A stretch of DNA of 64,000 nucleotides from Chitinophagaceae bacterium PMP191F (GTDB taxonomy: Bacteria; Bacteroidota; Bacteroidia; Chitinophagales; Chitinophagaceae): assembly GCA_001302245.1 (NCBI GenBank), contig LGYU01000015.1, positions 1 through 64,000 on the forward strand, in the 5' to 3' direction. The notes beneath the pieces are model-generated. The model searched no databases. It saw nothing but the letters and a program-made list of their open reading frames with translations, and had not been told where the DNA came from. Each line of letters opens with the position of its first letter. Position 1 is the first letter of the stretch. Below, piece by piece: positions 18,655 to 27,180 of the stretch. Position numbers and translations under genes: made by a program.

Positions 18655-18793
18655 GTCTGTTGATTTGGCTCAAGCTAGGGACTTTTATATAGGATCGGTA
18701 CTCCTAGCGGCTATCAATGGTCAGTATCCAGCAGAAGTTTGATAATATTTATTGAAACACTTGAATTAAACGTATTTACTGCCGGTTGCCGCA

Positions 18794-18805
18794 TGCCGAT
18801 TCACG
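18794..18805 (-). repeat. Inverted copy of the 12-bp repeat
   Basis: TGCCGATTCACG, the exact reverse complement of the pair at 18272-18297. The 500 bases between the copies hold only the four-helix-bundle remnant. Confidence 0.65.
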
Positions 18806-18834
18806 ACTGACGTCTCACGTTACTCCCTGCCCCG

Positions 18835-20958
18835 TCATACCACCCGCTTCACAAACAACCTTATCGAATTTACTGCCAGTACTACATCACTAAGCCCCAT
18901 TACCAATGCGGCAAAAGTAGGTGTCAGTAAACCAAAGGCTGCAATAGGAATGGCAACAATGTTATAAAGAAAAGCCCAGAAAAGATTTTGTTTGATGGTA
19001 AGAAAGGTATGCCTGCCCAAACCCAGTGACAAAGGCAGGTGTTGCAGACCATGATTCACCAGCACCACATCAGCAGTTTGCATGGCAACCTGTGAAGCGT
19101 CGCTCATAGAAATACCGATCGTGGCTTTGGCCAGTGCAGGAGCATCGTTGATACCATCACCTACCATAGCGGTGGCCCCCTGCAGGGTAAGATCTTCTAC
19201 CACCTGTAGTTTTTCTTCCGGTGTTTTTTCAGCAATCACTTCATCAATACCTAAAAAGCCTGCAAGCTGTTTGCATTTTTCGAATCTGTCGCCGCTCAAT
19301 AATATGGTGCGTATATTTTTATGTCGCAGGTATTGCACCACACCAATCGCTTCAGGACGGATCTCATCCTTAACATCTATCCAGCCGATCAGTTGATCAT
19401 TTTTCAGGATGTAAACATTGTGGGTATCATCAGTAGTATGTTGCATGGCTATTTTCCAGGAACCAGCCTGGAATACATCTCCTTCTTTGGTAGTGCCACG
19501 CATGCCCAATCCTTTTACTTCTTCAATGCTGCTCCAGCGGATAGCATCTTTTCTTTTCCAGGCAGTGGCAATGCCATTGGCGATAGGGTGATTGGAGTAC
19601 TTCTCCAATGAAAAAGTGATCTGCTGAAACTGATCTTCGGAAATATCAGCGGCAAGGATCTTTGAACTGGCCAATACAAAGTTGCCGGTAGTAAGTGTAC
19701 CGGTTTTATCAAACACCACCTGCTTCACGGTTCTGAAAAGTTCCAGGCTTCTGGCATTGCGGAACAATATGCCTTTGCGTGCTGCGCGACCAAGACCTAC
19801 GGCAATGGCTGCGGGTGTGGCAAGTCCCATAGCGCAGGGACAGGCAATGACCAATACTGCAATGCTGCGCATTAAAGAAGCAGTGAAATTGTGCAGGATA
19901 ATAAGATTGGCAATAAAAGTAACAAGGGCAATACTTAATACCAGTGGTACAAAGATGGCACTGATCTTATCAGCCATTTGCTGCACGGGCGGCTTTTCAC
20001 CCTGCGCTCTTTTTACCAGGTTAATGATATTGGCCAGTACTGAATCTTTGGCTTCAGACAATACCTGTGCTTTTACGGTACCATTGATGATGATACTGCC
20101 GCCAATCAGTTTGTCTTTAATGGTTTTGGTAACGGGTAAACTCTCACCGGTAATGATAGATTCATTGACAGTGGCATCGCCGGAAAGTATTTTACAATCT
20201 GCCGGAACCTGCTCACCGTTTTTGATCAGGATCAGGTCGCCGGAGCGGAGCGTAGTATTGTCTACGGGAAAAATGATCTCCTGGTGATTTTCATCAAAGG
20301 CGATCATGTTGGCTGTGACCTTCTGTGTTTTGGCCAGTTTATTCAGCGCCAGTTGAGTTGATTGAATAGTAGCGTCTTCCAGGTAGTTTCCCAGGAATAC
20401 CAGGGTAATAATAGAGGCTGTTGTTTCGTAGAACAGGTAGCCTTCACCCAATTGCAGTAATGTACCGGCCAGGCTATAGATAAAAGCCGCCGTGGCGCCC
20501 AGTGCTACCAGCACATTCATGTTGGGCATACGGTTGCGGATGCTTTTAATGGCACTGCGGCCAAAGAAATCCATACCCACAATGTAAACGGGTAAACACA
20601 GTGCCAGTTGTATCCAGGGGTTCATCAGCCAGTGCAGGTGTATCCATTTGTTGAACATGTGCAGCATCAGCGGCAACGTAAACACCAGGCAAAGCAAAAA
20701 ACGTTGCAGGTGGTTGGCCGGGAATTTTTTACGGCGTGTGGCAGATGGCATTGCCTCGTCGTGTACACGGTATCCCAGAGATTCAATGCCTTTCATCAAT
20801 TGATCCCTGCTGTGCCCATTATTAATATTAAAGCTTACATCACCACCGATCAGGTTCACTTTCACAGAATCCATACCTTCCTTTTCCAGGTATTGATGCA
20901 CGGTCAGGGCACAATTGGAGCAGGTCATGCCCTCCACTTTCCAGGTCACATTTTGCAT
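18835..20958 (-). CDS. Copper-type heavy-metal P-type ATPase
   Basis: 707 residues. An N-terminal HMA domain with GMTCSNC (Cys13/Cys16) is followed by eight predicted membrane segments. The metal-site motif CPC is at Cys373-Pro374-Cys375, phosphorylated Asp417 lies in DKTGTLTTG, then NHPIANGI (the HP motif) and GDGINDAPAL. This pattern fits P1B-1 ATPases exporting Cu(I) from the cytoplasm at the inner membrane. A -7 element lies 24 bases upstream. No copper chaperone or CueR-type regulator is adjacent; supply of copper to oxidases (FixI/CcoI type) is an alternative role. Confidence 0.92.
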   Translation of the reverse strand: MQNVTWKVEGMTCSNCALTVHQYLEKEGMDSVKVNLIGGDVSFNINNGHSRDQLMKGIESLGYRVHDEAMPSATRRKKFPANHLQRFLLCLVFTLPLMLHMFNKWIHLHWLMNPWIQLALCLPVYIVGMDFFGRSAIKSIRNRMPNMNVLVALGATAAFIYSLAGTLLQLGEGYLFYETTASIITLVFLGNYLEDATIQSTQLALNKLAKTQKVTANMIAFDENHQEIIFPVDNTTLRSGDLILIKNGEQVPADCKILSGDATVNESIITGESLPVTKTIKDKLIGGSIIINGTVKAQVLSEAKDSVLANIINLVKRAQGEKPPVQQMADKISAIFVPLVLSIALVTFIANLIILHNFTASLMRSIAVLVIACPCAMGLATPAAIAVGLGRAARKGILFRNARSLELFRTVKQVVFDKTGTLTTGNFVLASSKILAADISEDQFQQITFSLEKYSNHPIANGIATAWKRKDAIRWSSIEEVKGLGMRGTTKEGDVFQAGSWKIAMQHTTDDTHNVYILKNDQLIGWIDVKDEIRPEAIGVVQYLRHKNIRTILLSGDRFEKCKQLAGFLGIDEVIAEKTPEEKLQVVEDLTLQGATAMVGDGINDAPALAKATIGISMSDASQVAMQTADVVLVNHGLQHLPLSLGLGRHTFLTIKQNLFWAFLYNIVAIPIAAFGLLTPTFAALVMGLSDVVLAVNSIRLFVKRVV

Positions 20959-20981
20959 AATTAGTGGGAGTTGTCCGGTGG

Positions 20982-20989
20982 CAAATTTA
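20982..20989 (-). promoter_or_regulatory. -7 promoter element of the copper ATPase gene
   Basis: Minus-strand TAAATTTG (TAnnTTTG), 23 bases upstream of the ATPase start codon. Confidence 0.45.
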
Positions 20990-21039
20990 CCAATGTATAA
21001 GCTGCATGCGCCGATTAATATCTATACCCTGTTGCAATT

Positions 21040-21073
21040 TTTGCTTTACGCGTGGCTGCTGCCTGTATCTTTG
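21040..21073 (+). promoter_or_regulatory. tsaE promoter
   Basis: TTTG at 21040-21043 and TATCTTTG at 21066-21073, spaced 22 bases. The -7 element ends only 7 bases before the tsaE ATG, so the mRNA leader would be a few bases at most. Confidence 0.6.
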
Positions 21074-21080
21074 CAAGGAT

Positions 21081-21494
21081 ATGGAGTTACATTTTACCCT
21101 GGATACAATTGAAGAGGCGGCCCGGTGGGCCCTGAATATAATAGCACAGCGGAAAGTAGTGGCATTTCATGGCGAAATGGGAGCCGGTAAAACCACCTTT
21201 GTACATGCTTTGTGTATTGCAAAACAGGTAAAAGGAACTGTAAGCAGCCCTACGTTTGCCATTATTAACGAATACAGCGCACCGGAAGGACCCGTTTACC
21301 ACATTGATCTGTACCGGCTGAACAGCGAGGAAGAGGCTATCAGGGCAGGTGTGGAAGACTGCCTGTATTCGGGAAATACCTGCCTGGTGGAATGGCCGGA
21401 AAGGGCGCCGGGTATTTTTCCCGATGATACGGTGCATGTTTACCTGCAGGTCCTTGATTCACAAACACGTCACATAAGGATAGCAGATAAATAA
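21081..21494 (+). CDS. tsaE: tRNA threonylcarbamoyladenosine biosynthesis protein TsaE
   Basis: 137 residues from the ATG at 21081; the open frame runs further upstream but through the promoter. Walker A is GEMGAGKTT with Lys37; SSPTFAI, HIDLYRL and LVEWPER are characteristic of TsaE. It is the ATPase that, with TsaB and TsaD, makes the t6A modification at position 37 of ANN-decoding tRNAs. In Bacteroidota it is often found near ald and porX, as here. The start codon is almost at the predicted transcription start. Confidence 0.95.
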   Translation: MELHFTLDTIEEAARWALNIIAQRKVVAFHGEMGAGKTTFVHALCIAKQVKGTVSSPTFAIINEYSAPEGPVYHIDLYRLNSEEEAIRAGVEDCLYSGNTCLVEWPERAPGIFPDDTVHVYLQVLDSQTRHIRIADK

Positions 21495-21678
21495 GTATAT
21501 TTGGGAATATGAACAATAGTAGTAGAATGGAACTATTGCCCTGTTACTCCGCCAGGAAAACGCTCCGGCATTTACCCGACGAAAACGCCGAACGGTTATA
21601 TCTGCCAGCCCATTCAATTGAAACATAAGTAACGGCAGTTAATACATACACTGCAGAATTTTTTAACTGTAAACCTGT

Positions 21679-21705
21679 CTGCCGTAATTAATGAAATAAC
21701 GGCAG
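21679..21705. repeat. Short hairpin before ald
   Basis: CTGCCGT (21679-21685) pairs with ACGGCAG (21699-21705) around a 13-base AT-rich loop, 22 bases before the ald start. There is no T-run, so a leader structure or operator is more likely than a terminator. Confidence 0.4.
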
Positions 21706-21727
21706 GCTGCAAATTGAAAACTGTTTC

Positions 21728-22942
21728 ATGTCCCAGCAAAAGCCGATTATCAGCACGTCATTCAGTTACGAAACCCTGGAAGAAACGCTGGATATAAAAC
21801 CCAAAGGATCATTATTGCATATTGGTATTCCCAAGGAAACAGCATTCCAGGAAAATCGTATTGCATTAACTCCCGAAGCGGTGGGTGTGCTGGTGAGCAA
21901 TGGTCACCAGGTAGTAATAGAACGCAATGCCGGTGAGGCAGCGCATTTCCGTGATAAGGATTACAGTGAGGCCGGTGCACGGATAGTATACGATAAAAGT
22001 GAAGTATATAAAGCGCCGGTGCTGGTAAAAAGTGCGCCGGTGGTAGAAGAAGATCTGCCTTACCTGCAGATGAACCAGGTAATTATTTCGCCTATTCATT
22101 TGTCGGCCATGAAGGCAGAACTGTTGCAGAAGATGATGGAGAAACGCATCACTGCCATTTCATTTGAAAATTTAAAAGACGATAGCGATAGCCTGCCCAT
22201 TGTACGCAGCATGAGTGAGATTGCGGGGAGCGCCGTGATGCTGATTGCTGGTCAGTATCTCAGTTCTGCCAATCATGGAAAGGGGGTATTGCTGGGTGGT
22301 ATTTCGGGCATTCCGCCTACCAAGGTCATCATATTGGGTGCCGGTATAGTGGGCGAATTTGCTGCACGCGCTGCCCTGGCATTAGGTGCCTCTGTAAAAG
22401 TTTTTGACAGCAGTGTATATCGTTTAAAAAGACTGCAGAACAATATCGGTCAGCGCATGTGGACCTCGGTAATGGAGCCACGCATCCTGGCCAAGCAATT
22501 AAAAAGCTGTGAAGTGGCAGTAGGCTCACTGGGTTCGCAAAACGGGCGTACGCCTGTAGTGGCTACGGAAGAAATGGTGAGCAATATGCGCCCCGGTAGT
22601 GTGATTATTGATGTAAGCATTGACCGCGGAGGCTGTTTTGAAACCTCAGAAATTACCAGTCATGAACAACCCATTTTTATGAAATATGGGGTGATCCATT
22701 ACTGTGTACCGAATATCCCCTCTGGTTTTGCACGTACTGCCTCGCAGGCCATCAGCAACGTACTGATGCCTTTGTTACTGGAAGCAGGCGAAGCCGGTAG
22801 TTTTGAAAATCTTGCCTGGCACAAAGTGCATTTGCGCAGTGGTATCTATCTTTTCAAAGGCGCATTGACCAATTTCCATCTCAGCCAGCGTTTTGATCTG
22901 AAATATACAGACCTGAACCTGTTGATTGCCAGTAGCAGATAA
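21728..22942 (+). CDS. ald: Alanine dehydrogenase
   Basis: 404 residues, slightly longer than the usual 370 because of an N-terminal extension of about 35 residues. Motifs: IGIPKETAFQENRIALTPE at the start of the domain, KSAPV, and the NAD-binding Rossmann motif ILGAGIVGEFAARAALALGASVKVFD. Later blocks VIIDVSIDRGGCFETS and PNIPSGFARTASQAISN are typical. It converts L-alanine and NAD to pyruvate, ammonia and NADH, reversibly. Members of the same superfamily (PntA-like) are excluded by the overall pattern. It lies downstream of tsaE but 233 bases away. Confidence 0.92.
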   Translation: MSQQKPIISTSFSYETLEETLDIKPKGSLLHIGIPKETAFQENRIALTPEAVGVLVSNGHQVVIERNAGEAAHFRDKDYSEAGARIVYDKSEVYKAPVLVKSAPVVEEDLPYLQMNQVIISPIHLSAMKAELLQKMMEKRITAISFENLKDDSDSLPIVRSMSEIAGSAVMLIAGQYLSSANHGKGVLLGGISGIPPTKVIILGAGIVGEFAARAALALGASVKVFDSSVYRLKRLQNNIGQRMWTSVMEPRILAKQLKSCEVAVGSLGSQNGRTPVVATEEMVSNMRPGSVIIDVSIDRGGCFETSEITSHEQPIFMKYGVIHYCVPNIPSGFARTASQAISNVLMPLLLEAGEAGSFENLAWHKVHLRSGIYLFKGALTNFHLSQRFDLKYTDLNLLIASSR

Positions 22943-22962
22943 TAACACTGCATTAGTAGTAA

Positions 22963-23925
22963 TTATGTTTCATCAGTAACACTGATCTTTTCTGCGCGTA
23001 GTTTTTCTGCCAGTAGTTTCCATGTTTTGCTGCGCAGGCTGCCTGCGGCATATTTTTTCTGACTGAAATCATTGGTGATAATGGTCAGGGTGATAGATCT
23101 TTTATAAGGCGTTTCAATCACCACTTCTCTTATATTTTTCAACGGAAATACTTTCTGCTTCCACAAAAAGACATGATTCTTTACTACCAGATAATTGGCA
23201 GAAAGCAGGAAATAATGCAACTGGGTGCCCATTGCAAAAACAAGCAGTGCCCATACAAACAGCAATACCATTCCAGCCATTACAGGATGCCCGTTGGAAG
23301 GTGCCGGGTTGCGGAACATGGCAAAGGCCATCCATGCCCAGAAAATACTGGTGCTATAGATCATCAGGCCATTGATGTTGAAAAAATGGTTACCGGCAAA
23401 TTTTTCCATGCTGCCCAGGTCGGTTGGCATTGGATGATCCTTTACAGATGTTTGTATTGATGCTGATACCCGCGCAGAAGTAAGATAATGTTGCAAAGTT
23501 TGCTTCAGTATAGCACTGTTGCGGTACCACGCATCGGCAAATACAAGTTTTTCTCCGGTCTTTAACTCAATAATAATTGCACTGGTGGGTCTGTGATTAC
23601 TAAAAAGACCCAGGTTAACACGGCCTGTTAGTATCACAGTACTGATATCAGTTTTGGAAATATATGCTGTTTTCAGCAGGCTGCTGACACTGATGCCTTC
23701 CTGCTCAATGCGAATGCGCCTGGTATGCTTCAATAGCAGGTAAATAAAAAAAATGGTTAAACCACAGACAATTAATCCCAGTACCATACCGCTGGTCTTA
23801 ATACCCAGTTTGCCTTTAAACTGTTGTTCGCCATGTATTATAAGGTAACAGCCTACGGCAAAACCACCCAGTATCAGGGCGTATACAAAGTAGATATTCC
23901 AGAAGCTGAATTTACTGGTGACCAT
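22963..23925 (-). CDS. Membrane protein with PH-like halves, downstream of ABC ATPase
   Basis: About 320 residues from the ATG at 23925, which overlaps the end of the ABC ATPase gene by 14 bases; an upstream ATG (23967) would give a larger overlap. Two similar halves are seen. Each has a pair of hydrophobic helices (IYFVYALILGGFAVGCYLI and FFIYLLL; later WAWMAFAMF and VLLFVWALLVFAMG), then a beta-rich cytoplasmic part with ISKTDISTVIL / FPLKNIREVVIE, like bacterial PH domains. The tight coupling suggests it works with the ATPase, but it is not a classical permease. Confidence 0.7.
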   Translation of the reverse strand: MVTSKFSFWNIYFVYALILGGFAVGCYLIIHGEQQFKGKLGIKTSGMVLGLIVCGLTIFFIYLLLKHTRRIRIEQEGISVSSLLKTAYISKTDISTVILTGRVNLGLFSNHRPTSAIIIELKTGEKLVFADAWYRNSAILKQTLQHYLTSARVSASIQTSVKDHPMPTDLGSMEKFAGNHFFNINGLMIYSTSIFWAWMAFAMFRNPAPSNGHPVMAGMVLLFVWALLVFAMGTQLHYFLLSANYLVVKNHVFLWKQKVFPLKNIREVVIETPYKRSITLTIITNDFSQKKYAAGSLRSKTWKLLAEKLRAEKISVTDET

Positions 23926-24550
23926 TTTTATAGGAAAGAATATTGATGGTTTCGCTGCAAAAACCATACTCCTGTATGTCGTTGGAGCTTACAATCACCA
24001 AACGATCACTGCAATAGTCCTTTACCAGTTGCTGGTACAGGGCAATTCCTTCTGCGTCAAGATTGGTACAAGGCTCATCGAGTAACACACAGTGTACATT
24101 GCTGAATATTGCCTGCGCAAGTTTTACACGTTGCTTCATGCCACTGCTGTAAAACCTGATCTGTTTATGAGCTGCTTTTTCTAATCCTACCCGCGCAATG
24201 ATGGCGGGAATACTAACACCGGGCAACAGTGTTTTAAACTGGCTGTGAAAAGTGAGAAATTCAGTTACGGTCATTTCTTCGATCACTTCCAGGTAAGGGG
24301 CAGCAATGGATAAGTAACGAAATACCTCTGTATCCTCTATTATTTTAGGCTTTGTATCGTGTATCTCGTATTGCAGTTTTCCTTCACTGGCAGCAACAGC
24401 ACCACCAATAACCTGTAACAGTGTTGATTTGCCCGACCCGTTAGGACCGGTAATGGCATAAGAAACGCCTGTAGTAAATTCGTACGTAACGTTACGGAAT
24501 ATCCAATCGCGGTTGAAACGCTTACCTGCTTTAGTCAGCGATATCTTCAT
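23912..24550 (-). CDS. ABC transporter ATP-binding protein in the lpxA operon
   Basis: 212 residues from the ATG at 24550. Walker A GPNGSGKST, signature YSSGMKQRVKLAQA, Walker B CVLLDEPCTNLD and a degenerate H-loop position are visible. The frame also opens at 24586, but the shorter form begins at the usual place (MKISLTKAGKRF). It overlaps the end of lpxA by 20 bases and the next membrane gene by 14, so all three are probably translated from one mRNA. No standard permease is present; the partner may be the downstream membrane protein. Possible role in envelope lipid handling. Confidence 0.88.
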   Translation of the reverse strand: MKISLTKAGKRFNRDWIFRNVTYEFTTGVSYAITGPNGSGKSTLLQVIGGAVAASEGKLQYEIHDTKPKIIEDTEVFRYLSIAAPYLEVIEEMTVTEFLTFHSQFKTLLPGVSIPAIIARVGLEKAAHKQIRFYSSGMKQRVKLAQAIFSNVHCVLLDEPCTNLDAEGIALYQQLVKDYCSDRLVIVSSNDIQEYGFCSETINILSYKNGHQ

Positions 24551-25439
24551 CCACACTATTTTTTGAATAGCGTTTAATGATACCACGACCGCTTTCGCGG
24601 ATGAAGGTTACAATTTCATCCCGCTCGTCAGTAGCCGGGAATTCTTCTTCCAGGTATTCCAGTGCCTGGCTGGTGTTCATTCCCTTGTTGTAGATAATGC
24701 GGTATATATCAAGAATGTGGTTGATCTTATCGAAAGTGAACCCCCTGCGTTTTAAACCAACGGAGTTAACGCCGGAGTAGCTCAGTGGCTGACGACCTGC
24801 TTTGATGTAAGGAGGAATGTCCTTACCTACCAGCGAACCGCCGCTTACAAAAGAGTGCTGACCTACTTTTACAAACTGGTGAATGGCACACATACCACCC
24901 AGAATAGCCCAATCGCCCACTTCTACGTGACCGGCAACCTGCGAATTGTTACTCAGCACACAGTAGTTGCCGATGATACAATCGTGCGCCAGGTGACTGT
25001 AGGCCATGATCAGGCAATTTTTGCCCACCTTGGTTTTCCAGCGGTCCTTGGTTCCCCTGTTGATGGTTACAAACTCGCGGATAGTAGTATTGTCACCAAT
25101 TTCTACAATGGTGTCTTCACCCTCAAACTTAAGGTCCTGAGGAATGGCTGCAATAACAGCTCCGGGGAATATGCGGCAGTTTTTACCAATGCGCGCACCT
25201 TCCATAATGGTTACATTACTGCCAATCCAGGTACCCTCGCCAATTTCTACGTTCTGGTGAATTACGGTAAAAGGATCAACTTTTACATTAGTAGCAAGCT
25301 TGGCGTTAGGATGTATATAAGTGTGGGGATGAATCATTGTATTCAGGTTCTTAAGTACAGGCGTTTCTGCAATTGAAGACGCGCTGTCGTCTGCAACAGG
25401 ATTTAACTTAGGACGATCTGGTTGATTATTGGGTTTCAA
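24531..25439 (-). CDS. lpxA: Acyl-ACP--UDP-N-acetylglucosamine O-acyltransferase LpxA
   Basis: 302 residues if started at 25439. The left-handed beta-helix hexapeptide repeats begin at residue 35 (MIHPHTYIHPNA), where most LpxA proteins start, so the ATG at 25337 (268 residues) is the alternative start. The catalytic His region SHLAHDC and the substrate motif GGMCAIHQF are present, as is the C-terminal helical domain. It performs the first acylation of lipid A synthesis. The promoter lies only about 44 bases upstream of 25439, so the longer form can be made. Confidence 0.94.
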   Translation of the reverse strand: MKPNNQPDRPKLNPVADDSASSIAETPVLKNLNTMIHPHTYIHPNAKLATNVKVDPFTVIHQNVEIGEGTWIGSNVTIMEGARIGKNCRIFPGAVIAAIPQDLKFEGEDTIVEIGDNTTIREFVTINRGTKDRWKTKVGKNCLIMAYSHLAHDCIIGNYCVLSNNSQVAGHVEVGDWAILGGMCAIHQFVKVGQHSFVSGGSLVGKDIPPYIKAGRQPLSYSGVNSVGLKRRGFTFDKINHILDIYRIIYNKGMNTSQALEYLEEEFPATDERDEIVTFIRESGRGIIKRYSKNSVDEDIAD

Positions 25440-25458
25440 GAAAATATTTAAATAAAGA

Positions 25459-25490
25459 ACGTCAGAATATTAAACTGACGTGCAAAAGTA
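25459..25490 (-). promoter_or_regulatory. lpxA promoter with leader hairpin
   Basis: Minus-strand -7 element TACTTTTG (25490-25483). Immediately downstream, ACGTCAG and CTGACGT (25459-25465, 25475-25481) form a perfect 7-bp hairpin that would sit at the 5' end of the mRNA. Confidence 0.55.
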
Positions 25491-25516
25491 ATCTTAAATT
25501 ATGGAAAATCTTCGTT

Positions 25517-26932
25517 TTAGCTCAAATCGCTTCTTTTTACCAACTGTGCCATCAGGTCACCTTCAGTGGCAATTTTGTTGCCAATATACACCGTACCCCT
25601 CATTTCACATATACCACGGCGTATTGGAGCCATCAGTTCCATCTTCAGGATCATGGTGTCACCCGGCACTACTTTTTGCTTGAATTTAACATTATCGATC
25701 TTGATAAAGTAGGTGTCGTACTTACCGGGAGGCATTGCGTTGATGCACAAAATACCGCCGGTCTGTGCCAGCGCTTCTACCTGCAACACGCCCGGCATTA
25801 CCGGGTTGTTGGGAAAATGACCTCTGAAAAAAGGCTCGTCATAGGTCACATTTTTTATACCAACTATGTGTTTATCAGATAGTTCTATAATTTTATCTAC
25901 CAACAGGAATGGATGACGGTGCGGAAGCACCTCTTCAATCTGTTGCAGGTTATAGATAGGCGTGGCGTTGGGATCGTATGCCGGTACACCCTTATTCTGT
26001 TTATTCTTTTTAATATACTGCTTGATCTTTTTGGCGAAGTCAACGTTGCTGCTGTGCCCCGGGCGATTGGCAATAATATGGGCTTTGATGGCGTAACCGC
26101 TTAATGCCAGGTCGCCAACAATGTCCAGCAATTTGTGACGGGCAGGCTCGTTGGGGAAGCGTAATTCCAGGTTATTGAGGTACCCTTCGCTTTTTACAGC
26201 CATTTTTTCACGGCCAAATGCTTTTGCCAGGCGGTTCATCTCTTCATCCGTTACCGGTTTGTCTACCACCACAATAGCGTTGTTGAGGTCGCCACCCTTG
26301 ATCAGGTTGTGTTCCAGCAGCATTTCCAGTTCGTGCAGGAAGCAGAAAGTGCGGCAGGGCGCAATTTCCTGGTTAAATTCCTGCATGTTTTTGATGCTGG
26401 CATGCTGGGTGCCCAGTACCTGGCTGTTAAAATCAATCAGGGTAGTGATCTTATATTCGGAAGAAGGCATGGCGGTCATTTCCACGCGTTTCTTTTCGTC
26501 AAAATGGGTCAAGTTACTGTCCAGGGTATACCAGGTCTTGGCAGCATCCTGTTCTGCAACACCTGCAGCTTCAATAATTTTTACAAAAGGTGCTGAACTT
26601 CCGTCAATTATGGGAATTTCAGGGCCATTTACCTCAATCAGACAGTTGTCTACACCCATACCTACCAGTGCAGCCAGTATGTGTTCTACAGTGCTGATCT
26701 TAGCGCCATTTTCTTCCAGGGTAGTACCGCGTGAGGTGTCAGTAACGAGGTCACAATCAGCTTTAATGGTAGGCTGTCCGTCCAGGTCAACACGTTTAAA
26801 CTGGAAACCAAATCCAGGATTGGCAGGCTTCAGCGTCATATCCACATTGATACCGGTATGTAATCCTGTACCGGAAATACTCGTTGCCTCTTTCAGTGTA
26901 TGCTGCTTGTCCGGGTTAAAATGCTCGTTCAT
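25517..26932 (-). CDS. lpxC-fabZ: Bifunctional UDP-3-O-acyl-N-acetylglucosamine deacetylase / 3-hydroxyacyl-ACP dehydratase (LpxC-FabZ fusion)
   Basis: 471 residues in two parts. Residues 1 to about 310 are LpxC: STVEHILAAL with a zinc His, IDGSSAPFV, and HKLLDIVGDLAL with the other zinc ligands. Residues about 325-471 are FabZ: LPHRHPFLLVDK with the catalytic His, then GHFPNNPVMPGVLQVEALAQ with the acid residue. This fusion is characteristic of Bacteroidota. LpxC performs the committed lipid A step; FabZ dehydrates 3-hydroxyacyl-ACP, so the fusion joins two enzymes competing for the same acyl pool. Confidence 0.96.
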   Translation of the reverse strand: MNEHFNPDKQHTLKEATSISGTGLHTGINVDMTLKPANPGFGFQFKRVDLDGQPTIKADCDLVTDTSRGTTLEENGAKISTVEHILAALVGMGVDNCLIEVNGPEIPIIDGSSAPFVKIIEAAGVAEQDAAKTWYTLDSNLTHFDEKKRVEMTAMPSSEYKITTLIDFNSQVLGTQHASIKNMQEFNQEIAPCRTFCFLHELEMLLEHNLIKGGDLNNAIVVVDKPVTDEEMNRLAKAFGREKMAVKSEGYLNNLELRFPNEPARHKLLDIVGDLALSGYAIKAHIIANRPGHSSNVDFAKKIKQYIKKNKQNKGVPAYDPNATPIYNLQQIEEVLPHRHPFLLVDKIIELSDKHIVGIKNVTYDEPFFRGHFPNNPVMPGVLQVEALAQTGGILCINAMPPGKYDTYFIKIDNVKFKQKVVPGDTMILKMELMAPIRRGICEMRGTVYIGNKIATEGDLMAQLVKRSDLS

Positions 26933-26984
26933 GAATCGACAGATTAGCTGATCATTAATGATTTAATAAAAAGATAAAGCGTGG

Positions 26985-26992
26985 CAAATATA
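26985..26992 (-). promoter_or_regulatory. -7 promoter element of lpxC-fabZ
   Basis: Minus-strand TATATTTG, 52 bases upstream of the start. A second match, TACTTTTG, lies at 27078-27071. The gene thus seems able to be transcribed independently of lpxD. Confidence 0.5.
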
Positions 26993-27180
26993 CAATTACG
27001 ACGCTAAAGTGGAGCGATACGTAGCCGAACAACTGTAAAAAACGGGTTAACAGTTTTATTGTGTTGCAGGCAAAAGTATTTTTTTACATTTCAAACAGCT
27101 TCACACGCAATTCATCATATGTCAGGTTTCCCGGTTTTTGCCGCCTGGCTACCTTAGCCGCAGTTTAAACCTTAACCTGT

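Noticed and set aside
26151-26951. 266-residue plus-strand frame, Ser-rich
   Set aside because: It is antisense to lpxC-fabZ, which has unmistakable catalytic motifs; composition is that of a shadow frame.
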